From Xylocopa sonorina (Eukaryota; Arthropoda; Insecta; Hymenoptera; Apidae), in contig NW_027490119.1 in the NCBI RefSeq assembly GCF_050948175.1, forward strand, positions 1,550,001 through 1,614,000: 64,000 nucleotides of DNA, in the 5' to 3' direction. The notes beneath the pieces were generated by a model, which saw nothing but the letters and a program-made list of their open reading frames with translations, was not told the DNA's origin and did no database searches. The translations under genes were made by a program, and so were the position numbers. The stretch's first letter is position 1. Every line of letters starts with the position of its first letter. Shown one piece after another: positions 50,136-61,801 of the stretch.

Positions 50136-51493
50136 CATTCCATTTCTATGTTTCATGATAAGATATAATATTCCTTGCGAAGTGTCTCGTATACCACGCA
50201 TACACTTGAAATGAATGTAAATGCGACACTTGCTTGCTAGGAAATAGCGTTGGCAGATGTCTACGCATCGTAGCAATAGAGTTCTAATGCTTCTTAAAAC
50301 GAGATGTCGCATCTCATTTGTATGTTTCACGATAAGATATAATATTCATTGCGAAGTGTCATGAATACCTCGTATTCGCTTTAAAAGAATGTAAATGCGA
50401 CACTTCTTTTCTAGGAAATAGTGTTTCCACATGTCTACGTATCGAAACAATAGAGTTCTAATGCTTCTTAAAACGTGATATCGCATCTCACTTCTATGTT
50501 TCATGATAAGAGATAATATTCATAGCGAAGTTTCATGTATACCTCGTATTCACTTCAAAAGAATGTAAATGCGACACTTCCTGGCTAGGAAGTAGCGTTT
50601 GCAGAAGCCTACGGGTCGTAGCAATAGAGTTCTAATGTTTCGTAAAACGCGATATCGCATCTCATTTCTATGATTCATGATAAGATATAATATTCATAGC
50701 GAAGTGCTATGTATACCTCGCAGACACTTCAAATGTATGTAAATGCGACACATACTTGCCAGGAAATAGCGTTTGCAGACGTCTCCGTATCGAAGCAATA
50801 GAGTTCTAATGCTTCTTAAAACGAGATGTCGCATCCCATTTCTATGTTTCACGATAAGGTATAATATTCATTGCGAGGTGTCATGTATACATCGAATTCA
50901 CTTCAAAAGAATGTAAGTGCGACACCTCCGTGCTACGAAATAGCGTTTGCAGATGTCTACGTATCGTAGCAATAGAGTTCCAATACTTCTTAACACGTGA
51001 TATCGCATCTCACTTCTATGGTTCATGATAAGTGATAATATTCATTGCGTAGTGTCATGTATACCTCGTATTCACTTCAAAAGAATGTAAATGGGACACT
51101 TCCTTCCTAGGTAATAGCGTTGGCAGATGTCTACGTATCGTAGGAATAGAGTTCTAATGCTTCCCAAAACGCGATACCGCATCTCATTTCTATGTTTCCT
51201 GAAAGGATATAATATTCATTGTGGAGTCTTATATATACTTCCTATGCGCTTCAAAAGAATGTAAATGCGACACTTCCTTGCTAGGAAGTTGTGTTTGCAG
51301 ATGTCTACGTGTCGAACCAATAGACTTCTAATGCGCCAGAAATCGTCATGTCACATCTCATTTCTATGTTTCATGATAATATATAATATTCATTGCGAAG
51401 TGTCATGTATACCTTGCATACACTTCAAATGAATGTAAATGCCACACTTCCTTCCTAGGAAATAGCGTCTGCAGATGTTTACGTATCGAAGCA
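50136..51493 (+). repeat. 1.36-kb block duplicated at 54,657-56,013
   Basis: Matches 54,657-56,013 at a shift near 4,521 bp (about 26 monomers). It includes the stretch that yields the same minus-strand open frame in both places. It overlaps the 1,392-bp repeat, so at least two exchanges are layered here. Confidence 0.88.
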
Positions 51494-51527
51494 TTAGTGT
51501 TCTAATGCTTCTCAAAACGCGATATCG
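50557..51527 (+). repeat. Block repeated at 1,392 bp, copy 2
   Basis: Second copy of the 49,165-50,135 block. The same monomers appear a third time at 55,078-56,013 as part of a longer duplication. Confidence 0.9.
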
Positions 51528-52118
51528 CATTTCATTTCTATGTTTCATGATAAGATGTAATATTCATAGCGAAGTGCCATGTATACCTCGCACACACTTC
51601 AAATGAATGTAAATACGACACTTCCTTGAAAGGAATTAGCGCTTGCAGATGTCTACGTATCGAAGTAATAGAGTTCTAATGCTTCTCAAATCGCGATATG
51701 CTTCTCATTTCTATGTTTCATGACGAGATATAATATACATTGTGGAGTGTTATGTATACCTCGTAATCACTTCAAAAGTATGTAAGTGCAACACTTCCTT
51801 GATATTAAATAGCGTTTGCAGATATCTACGTATCGTAGCAATAGATTTCTAATGCTTTATAAATCGCGATATCGCATCTCATTTCTATGTTTTATGATAA
51901 GATATAATATTCATTGTGCAGTGTTATGTAAACCACGTACTCACCTCAGAAGAATGTAAATACGACACCTCCTGCTAGGAAGTAGCGATTGCAGATGTCT
52001 ACGTATTGTAGCAGTAGCTTTCTAATGCTTCTCAAAACGCGATATGGCATCTCATTTCTATGTTTCATGATAAGATATAATATTCATTGTGGAGTGTTAT
52101 GTATACCTCGTATTCACA
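51499..52118 (+). repeat. 3.5-monomer block duplicated at 56,192-56,812
   Basis: Continues the distal duplication after the extra monomer, now at a shift of about 4,694 bp. Both copies share the two-base loss CACCTCCTGCTAGG, a private marker that confirms common origin. Confidence 0.85.
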
Positions 52119-52639
52119 TCAAAAGTATGTAAATGCGACACTTCCTTGATAGGAAATAGCGCTTGCAGATGTCTACGTATCGAAGTAATAGAGTTCTAAT
52201 GCTTCTCAAATCGCGATATGCTTCTCATTTCTATGCTTCATGACGAGATATAATATACATTGTGGAGTGTTATGTATACCTCGTAATCACTTCAAAAGTA
52301 TGTAAGTGCAACTCTTCCTTGATATTAAATAGCGTTTGCAGATGTCTACGAATCGTAGCAATAGAGTTCTGATGCTACTTAAAACGCGATATCGCATCTC
52401 ATTTCTATGATTCAATATAAGATATATTATTCATTGTGCAGTGTTATGTATACCACGTACTAACTTCAAAAGAATGTAAATACGACACCTCCTTGCTAGG
52501 AAGTAGCAATTGCTGATGTCTACGTATTGTAGCAGTAGCGTTCTAATGCTTCTCAAAACGCGATATCGCATCTCATTTCTATGTTTCATGATAAGATATA
52601 ATATTCATTGTGGAGTGTTATGTATACCTCGTATTCACT

Positions 52640-53822
52640 TCAAAAGATCGAAAATGCGACTCTTGCTTGCTAGAAATTAGCGTTTGCAGATATCTACGTA
52701 TCGTAGCAATGGAGTTCTAATGCTTCTCAAAACGCGATATCGCATCTCATTTCTATGTTTCATGATAAGATATAATATGCATTGCGAAGTTTCATGTATA
52801 CCTTGTATTCACTTCAGAGGAATGTAAATGTTACTCTTCCCTGCTAGGAAATAGCGTTTGCAGATGTCTACGTATTGCAGCAAGCGTGTCATAATGATTC
52901 TTAAAAAGAGATATCGCATCTCATTTCTATGTTTCATGATAACATATAATATTCATTGCGAAGTGTTATGTATACCTCGCATACACTTCAAATGAATGTA
53001 AATGCGACACTTCCCTGCAAGGAAATAGCGTTTGCAGATGTCTACGTATCGTAGCAATAGAGTTGTAATGCTTCTTATATCGCGAGATCGCATCTCATTT
53101 CGATGTTTGATGATAACATATAATATTCATTGTGCAATGATATGTATACCTCGCATTCACTTCAAAAGAATGTAAATGCGACACGTCTTTTCTATGAAAT
53201 AGCGTTTGTAGATGTCTACGTATCGTAGCAATAGAGTTCTAAAGCTTCTTAAAACGCGATATCTCATCACATTTCTATGTTTCATGATAAGATATAATAT
53301 TCATTGCGAAGTTTTCACGTATTCCTCGTATTCACTTCAAATGAATGTAAATGCGGCACTTCCTTCCTAGGAAATAGCGTTTGCAGATGTCTACGTATCG
53401 TAGCAAGCGTGTTATAATGCTACTTAAAACGAGATATCGTATCTCATTTCTATGTTTCATGAGAACATATAATATTCATTGCGAAGTATTATGTATACCT
53501 CGCATACACTTCAAATGAATGTAAATGTGACACTTCCTTGCTAGGAAATAACGTTTGCAGATGTCTACGTGTCGTAGCAATAGAGTTCTAATGCTTCTTA
53601 TATCGCGAGATCGCATCTTATATCTATGTTTCACGATAAGATATAATATTCATTGCGAAGTATTATGTATACCTCGCATACACTTCAAATGAATGTAAAT
53701 GCGACTGTTCCTCGCTAGGAAGTAGCGATTGCAGATGTCTACGTATCGAAGCATTAGAGTTCTAATGCTTCTTGCAACGGGATATCGCATCTCATTTCTA
53801 TGTTTCATGATAAGATATAATA
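52640..53822 (+). repeat. 1.2-kb block duplicated at 56,813-57,995
   Basis: Matches at a shift of 4,173 bp, with the shared markers AAAAGATCGAAAATGCGAC, AAATGTTACTCTTCCCTGC, TATATCGCGAGATCGC and GCGACTGTTCCTCGC. The change of shift from 4,694 to 4,173 is three monomers. Confidence 0.88.
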
Positions 53823-54656
53823 TTTATTGTGCATTGTTATGTATAGCTTTTATTCACTTCAAATGAATGAAAATGCGACACTTCCTTGCTAGGAAATAGC
53901 GTTTGCAGATGTCTACGTATCGAAGCAGTGGATTTGTAATGCTTCTTAAAACGCGATATCCCATCTCATTTCTATATTTCATGATAAGATATAATATTCA
54001 TTGTGCAGTGTTATGTATACTTCGTATTCACTTCAAGAGAATGTAAATGCGACACTTCCTTGCTAGGAAATAGCGTTTGCAGATGTCTACGTAACGCAGC
54101 AATAGATTCCTAATGCTTTTTAAATCGCGATATCGCATCTCATTTCTATGTTTCATGACAAGATATAATATTCATTGCGAAGTGTCACATATACCTTGCA
54201 TACTTTTCAAATGAATGTAAATGCTATACTTCCTTGCTAGGAAATGGCGTTTGCAGATGTCTACGTATCGAAGCAATAGAGTTCTAATGCTTCTTAAAAC
54301 TAGATATCGCATCTCATTTCAACGTTTCATGATAAGATATAATATTCATTGCGAACTGTTACGTATTCCTCGCATACGCTTCTAATGAATGTAAATGCGA
54401 CACTTCCTTGCTAGGAAATAGCGTTTGCAGATGTCTACGTATCGAAGCTATAGAGTTCTAATGTTCTCAAAACGCGATATCGCATCTCATTTCTATGTAA
54501 CATGATAAGATATAATATTCATTGCGAAGTGCCTCGTATACCTCGCATACACTTGAAATGAATGTAAATGCGACACATCCTTCCTAGGAAATAGCGTTTG
54601 CAGATGTCTACGTATCGAAGCAATAGTGTTTCAATGCTTCATAAAACGAGATGTCT

Positions 54657-56013
54657 CATTCCATTTCTATGTTTCATGATAAGATATAATATTCCTTGCG
54701 AAGTGTCTCGTATACCTCGCATACACTTGAAATGAATGTAAATGCGACACTTGCTTGCTAGGAAATAGCGTTGGCAGATGTCTACGCATCGTAGCAATAG
54801 AGTTCTAATGCTTCTTAAAACGAGATGTCGCATCTCATTTGTATGTTTCACGATAAGATATAATATTCATTGCGAAGTGTCATGAATACCTCGTATTCAC
54901 TTTAAAAGAATGTAAATGCGACACTTCTTTTCTAGGAAATAGTGTTTCCACATGTCTACGTATCGAAACAATAGAGTTCTAATGCTTCTTAAAACGTGAT
55001 ATCGCATCTCACTTCTATGTTTCATGATAAGAGATAATATTCATAGCGAAGTTTCATGTATACCTCGTATTCACTTCAAAAGAATGTAAATGCGACACTT
55101 CCTGGCTAGGAAGTAGCGTTTGCAGAAGCCTACGGGTCGTAGCAATAGAGTTCTAATGTTTCGTAAAACGCGATATCGCATCTCATTTCTATGATTCATG
55201 ATAAGATATAATATTCATAGCGAGGTGCTATGTATACCTCGCAGACACTTCAAATGTATGTAAATGCGACACATACTTGCCAGGAAATAGCGTTTGCAGA
55301 CGTCTCCGTATCGAAGCAATAGAGTTCTAATGCTTCTTAAAACGAGATGTCGCATCCCATTTCTATGTTTCACGATAAGGTATAATATTCATTGCGAAGT
55401 GTCATGTATACATCGAATTCACTTCAAAAGAATGTAAGTGCGACACCTCCGTGCTACGAAATAGCGTTTGCAGATGTCTACGTATCGTAGCAATAGAGTT
55501 CCAATGCTTCTTAACACGTGATATCGCATCTCACTTCTATGGTTCATGATAAGTGATAATATTCATTGCGTAGTGTCATGTATACCTCGTATTCACTTCA
55601 AAAGAATGTAAATGGGACACTTCCTTCCTAGGTAATAGCGTTGGCAGATGTCTACGTATCGTAGGAATAGAGTTCTAATGCTTCCCAAAACGCGATACCG
55701 CATCTCATTTCTATGTTTCCTGAAAGGATATAATATTCATTGTGGAGTCTTATATATACTTCCTATGCGCTTCAAAAGAATGTAAATGCGACACTTCCTT
55801 GCTAGGAAGTTGTGTTTGCAGATGTCTACGTGTCGAACCAATAGACTTCTAATGCGCCAGAAATCGTCATGTCACATCTCATTTCTATGTTTCATGATAA
55901 TATATAATATTCATTGCGAAGTGTCATGTATACCTTGCATACATTTCAAATGAATGTAAATGCCACACTTCCTTCCTAGGAAATAGCGTCTGCAGATGTT
56001 TACGTATCGAAGC
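54657..56013 (+). repeat. 1.36-kb block, distal copy
   Basis: Distal partner of 50,136-51,493. The match breaks at about 56,013, where this copy has one extra monomer (to about 56,190). It then resumes in register with 51,499. Confidence 0.88.
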
Positions 56014-56191
56014 AATAAATTTTTAATGCTTCTTAAAACGCGAAATCGCTCCTCATTTCTATGCTTCACGATAAGATATAATATTCATTGTGGAGTGTTG
56101 TGTATACCTCGTATTCACTTCAAAAGAATGTAAATGCGACACTTCCTTGCTAGGAAATAGAGTCTGCAGATGTCTACGTATCGTAGCATTA

Positions 56192-56812
56192 GTGTTCTAA
56201 TGCTTCTCAAAACGCGATATCGCATTTCATTTCTATGTTTCATGATAAGATGTAATATTCATAGCGAAGTGCCATGTATACCTCGCACACACTTCAAATG
56301 AATGTAAATGCGACACTTCCTTGAAAGGAAATAGCGCTTGCAGATGTCTACGTATCGAAGTAATAGAGTTCGAATGCTTCTCAAATCGCGATATGCTTCT
56401 CATTTCTATGTTTCATGACGAGATATAATATACATTGTGGAGTGTTATGTATACCTCGTAATCACTTCAAAAGTATGTAAGTGCAACACTTCCTTGATAT
56501 TAAATAGCGTTTGCAGATATCTACGTATCGTAGCAATAGATTTCTAATGCTTTATAAATCGCGATATCGCATCTCATTTCTATGTTTTATGATAAGATAT
56601 AATATTCATTGTGCAGTGTTATGTAAACCACGTACTCACTTCAGAAGAATGTAAATACGACACCTCCTGCTAGGAAGTAGCGATTGCAGATGTCTACGTA
56701 TTGTAGCAGTAGCTTTCTAATGCTTCTCAAAACGCGATATGGCATCTCATTTCTATGTTTCATGATAAGATATAATATTCATTGTGGAGTGTTATGTATA
56801 CCTCGTATTCAC
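56192..56812 (+). repeat. 3.5-monomer block, distal copy
   Basis: Partner of 51,499-52,118. It continues directly into the 56,813 block, whereas the proximal array carries three more monomers (52,119-52,639) at this point. Confidence 0.85.
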
Positions 56813-57995
56813 TTCAAAAGATCGAAAATGCGACTCTTGCTTGCTAGAAATTAGCGTTTGCAGATATCTACGTATCGTAGCAATGGAGTTCTAATGCTTC
56901 TCAAAACGCGATATCGCATCTCATTTCTATGTTTCATGATAAGATATAATATGCATTGCGAAGTTTCATGTATACCTTGTATTCACTTCAGAGGAATGTA
57001 AATGTTACTCTTCCCTGCTAGGAAATAGCGTTTGCAGATGTCTACGTATTGTAGCAAGCGTGTCATAGTGATTCTTAAAACGAGATATCGCATCTCATTT
57101 CTATGTTTCATGATAACATATAATATACATTGCGAAGTGTTATGTATACCTCGCATACACTTCAAATGAATGTAAATGCGACACTTCCCTGCAAGGAAAT
57201 AGCGTTTGCAGATGTCTACGTATCGTAGCAATAGAGTTGTAATGCTTCTTATATCGCGAGATCGCATCTCATTTCGATGTTTGATGATAACATATAATAT
57301 TCATTGTGCAATGATATGTATACCTCGCATTCACTTCAAAAGAATGTAAATGCGACACGTCTTTTCTATGAAATAGCGTTTGTAGATGTCTACGTATCGT
57401 AGCAATAGAGTTCTAAAGCTTCTTAAAACGCGATATCACATCACATTTCTATGTTTCATGATAAGATATAATATTCATTGCGAAGTTTTCACGTATTCCT
57501 CGTATTCACTTCAAATGAATGTAAATGCGGCACTTCCTTCCTAGGAAATAGCGTTTGCAGATGTCTACGTATCGTAGCAAGCGTGTTATAATGCTACTTA
57601 AAACGAGATATCGTATCTCATTTCTATGTTTCATGAGAACATATAATATTCATTGCGAAGTATTATGTATACCTCGCATACACTTCAAATGAATGTAAAT
57701 GTGACACTTCCTTGCTAGGAAATAACGTTTGCAGATGTCTACGTATCGTAGCAATAGAGTTCTAATGCTTCTTATATCGCGAGATCGCATCTTATATCTA
57801 TGTTTCACGATAAGATATAATATTCATTGCGAAGTATTATGTATACCTCGCATACACTTCAAATGAATGTAAATGCGACTGTTCCTCGCTAGGAAGTAGC
57901 GATTGCAGATATCTACGTATCGAAGCATTAGAGTTCTAATGCTTCTTGCAACGGGATATTGCATCTCATTTCTATGTTTCATGATAAGATATAAT
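56813..57995 (+). repeat. 1.2-kb block, distal copy
   Basis: Partner of 52,640-53,822. Together the three paired blocks show that about 50.1-53.8 kb was duplicated as 54.7-58.0 kb and that single monomers and trimers were later gained or lost. Confidence 0.88.
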
Positions 57996-58270
57996 ATTAA
58001 TTGCGAGGTGTCATGTATACCTCGCATTCACTTCAAAAGAATGTAAATGCGACACTTCCTTGCTAGGATATAGCTTTTGCAGATGTCTACCTATCGTAGC
58101 AATAGAGTTCTAATGCTTCTTATATGGCAAGATCGAATCTCATATCTATGTTTCACGATAAGATATAATATTCATTGTGGAGTGTTATGTATACCTCGTA
58201 TTCACCTCAAAAGAATGTAAATGCGACACTTCCTTGCTAGGAAATAGCGTTTGCAGATTTCTGCGTATCG
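57705..58270 (+). repeat. Three-monomer block duplicated at 59,096-59,661
   Basis: Matches at a shift of about 1,391 bp, again eight monomers, with the shared markers GAAATAACGTTTGCAG, CATATCTATGTTTCACG, CTTCTTGCAACGGGATAT and GCAGATTTCTGCGTATCG. The 59,500 segment recurs once more at about 63,340 (shift 3,828, 22 monomers). Confidence 0.85.
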
Positions 58271-59095
58271 TGGCAATAGAGTCCTAATGCTTCTCAAAAC
58301 GCGATATCGCATTTCATTTCTATGTTTCATGATAAGATATAATATGCATTGCGAAGAGTCATGTGTTCCTCGTCTTCACTTCAAATGAATGTAAATGCGA
58401 CACTTCCTTGCTAGGAAATAGCGATTGCAGATGTCTACGTTTCGAAGCAATAGAGTTCTAATGCTTCTTGAAATGGGATATCGCATATCACTTCTATGCT
58501 TCATGATAAGATATAATGTTAATTGCGAAGTGTCATGTATACCTCGCATACACTTCAAATGATTGTAAATGCGACACTTCCTTCCTAGGAAATAGCGATT
58601 GCAGATGTCTACGTATCGAAGCAGTAGAGTTCTAATGCTTCTTGAAACGGGATATCGAATCTCATTACTGTGTTTCATGATAAGATATAATATTCATTGC
58701 GAAGTTTCATGTATTCCTCGTATTCATTTCAAATGAATGTAATTGCGACACTTCCTTGCTAGGAAATAGCGTTAGCAGATGACTACGTATCGAAGCAATA
58801 GAGTTCTAATGCTTCTTGAAACGGGATATCGCATCTCATTTCTATGCTTCATGATAAGGTATAATATTCATTGCGAAGTTTCATGTATACCTTGTATTCA
58901 CTTCAGAGGAATGTAAATGTTACTCTTCCCTGCTAGGAAATAGCGTTTGCAGATTTCTGCGTATCGTAGCATTAGATTTCTGTTGCATCTCAAAACGCGA
59001 TATCGCATTACATTTCTATGTTTCATGATAAGATATAATATTTATGGCGAAGTGTCACGTATACATCGCATACACTCCAAATGAATGTAAATGCG

Positions 59096-59661
59096 ACACT
59101 TCCTTGCTAGGAAATAACGTTTGCAGATGTCTACGTATCGTAGCAATAGAGTTCTAATGCTTCTTATATCGCGAGATCGCATCTCATATCTATGTTTCAC
59201 GATAAGATATAATATTCATTGCGAAGTATTATGTATACCTCGCATACACTTCAAATGAATGTAAATGCGACAGTTCCTTGCTAGGAAGTAGCGATTGCAG
59301 ATGTCTACGTATCGAAGCATTAGAGTTCTAATGCTTCTTGCAACGGGATATCGCATCTCATTTCTATGTTTCATGATAAGATATAATATTAATTGCGAAG
59401 TGTCATGTATACCTCGCATTCACTTCAAAAGAATGTAAATGCGACACTTCCTTGCTAGGAAATAGCTTTTGCAGATGTCTACGTATCGTAGCAATAGAGT
59501 TCTAATGCTTCTCATATCGCAAGATCGAATCTCATATCTATGTTTCACGATAAGATATAAAATTCATTGTGGAGTGTTATGTATACCTCGTATTCACCTC
59601 AAAAGAATGTAAAAGCGACACTTCCTTGCTAGGAAATATCGTTCGCAGATTTCTGCGTATC
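59096..59661 (+). repeat. Three-monomer block, distal copy
   Basis: Partner of 57,705-58,270 with a few substitutions (AGTTCCTTGCTAGG here, TGTTCCTCGCTAGG there). Confidence 0.85.
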
Positions 59662-60940
59662 GTAGCATTAAATTTCTGTTGCATCTCAAAACGCGATATC
59701 GCATTACATTTCTATGTTTCATGATAAGATATAATATTTATTGCGAAGTGTCACGTATACATCGCATACACTTCAAATGAATGTAAATGCGACACTTCCT
59801 TGCTAGGAAATAGCGTTCGCAGATGTCTACGTATCGAAGCAAAAGAGTTCTAATACTTCTTAAAACGAGATATCGAATCTCATTTCTATGTTTCATGATA
59901 AGATATAATATTCATTTCGAAGTTTCATGTATTCCTCGTATTCACTTCAAATGAATGTAAATGCGACACGTCCTTGCTAGGAAATAGCGTTTGCAGATAC
60001 CTACATATCGAAGCAATAAATTTCTAATGCATCTTATATCGCGATGTCGCATCTCATTTCTATGTTTCACGATAATATATAATATTCATTTTGCAATGTT
60101 ATGTATACCTGGCATTCACTTCAAAAGAATATAAATGCGACACTTCCTTGCCAGGAAATAGCGATTGCAGATGTCTTCGTTTCGAAGCAATAGAGTTCTA
60201 ATGCTTCTTGAAACGAGATATCGCATCTCATTTCTATGCTTCATGATGAGATATAATATTCATTGCGAAGTTTCATGTATTCCTCGTATACACTTCAAAT
60301 GAATGTAAATGCGACACTTCCTTGCTAGGAAATAGCGTTTGCAGATTTCTGCCTATCGTAGCATTACATTTCTATTACATCCCAAAACGCGATATCGCAT
60401 TACATTTCTATGTTTCATGATAAGATATAATGTTAATTGCGTAGTGTCATGTATACCTCGCATACACTTCAAATGAATGTAAATGCGACACTTCCTTGCT
60501 AGGAAATAGAGTTTGAAGATGTCTACGTATCGTAGCAAGCGTGTTATAATGCTTCTTAAAACGAGATATCGCTTCTCATTTCCATGTTTCATGACAACAT
60601 ATAATATTCATTGCGAAGTGTTATGTATACCTCGCATACACTTCAAATGAATGTAAATGCGACACATCCTTGCTGGGAAATAGCGATTGCAAATGTCTAC
60701 GTATCGAAGTAATAGAGTTCTAATGCTTCTTGAAACGGGATATGTCATCTCATTTCTATGTTTCATGATAAGATATAATATTCATTGCGAAGTTTCATGT
60801 ATTCCTCGTATTCACTTCAAATGAATGTAAATGCGAAAATTCCTTGCTAGGAAATAGAGTTTGCAGATATCTACGTATCGAAGCAATAAAGTTCTAATGC
60901 ATCTTATATCGCGATATCGCATCTCATTTCTATGTTTCAT

Positions 60941-61801
60941 GATGATATATAATATTCATTGTGCAATGTTATGTATACCTCGCATTGACTTCAAAAGAAT
61001 GTAAATGCGACACTTCCTTGCTAGGAAATAGCGTTTGCAGATTTCTGCGTATCGTAGCATTAGATTTCTATTGCATCTCAAAACGCGATATCGCATCTCA
61101 TTTCTATGTTTCATGAGAACATATAATATTCATTGCGAAGTATTATGTATACCTCGCATACACTTCAAAAGAATGTAAATGCGACACTTCCTTGCTAGGA
61201 AATAGCTTTTGCAGATGTCTACGTATCGTAGCTTAGAGTTCTAATGCTTCTTTAATAACAATATCGCATCTCATTTCTATGTTTCGTGATAAGGTATAAT
61301 ATTCATTGTGGAGTGTCATGTATACCTCGCAATCACTTCAAAAGAATGTAAATGCGACACCTCCTTGCTGGGAAATATCGTGTTGCAGATGTCTACGTGT
61401 CGAAGCAATAGAGATCAAGTGCATCTTAAAACTTGATATCGCATTACATTTCTATGTCGAATGATAATATATAATATTCATTGCCAAGTGTTATGTGTTC
61501 CTCGTCTACACTTCAATTGAATGTAAATGCAACTCTTCCTTTCTAGGAAATTATGTTTCCAGATGTCTAGGCATCGTAGCAATAGAGTTCAAATGCTTCC
61601 TAAAACGCCATATCGCATCTCATTTCTATGTTTTATGATAAGATATAATATTCATTGTGGAGTATTATGTATTCCTGGTATTCACTTCAAAAGAATGTCA
61701 ATGCGACACTTCCTTTCAAGGAAATAGCGCCTGCAGGTGTCTACGTGTCGTAGCATTAGTGTTCTAATGCTACTAAAAACGCGATATCGCACCTCATTTC
61801 T
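60941..61801 (+). repeat. Five-monomer block, distal copy (partner 31,793-32,654)
   Basis: Partner of the block 29 kb to the left, with a few substitutions and small indels (for example TAGCTTAGAG here against TAGCAATAGAG there). The match ends after CGCACCTCATTTCT. Confidence 0.85.

Noticed and set aside
49998..50330. 110-codon minus-strand open frame with repeats of MKHRNEMRY-like sequence
   Set aside because: It spans two monomers of the variant that lacks the TGA; length comes from 174 being divisible by three.
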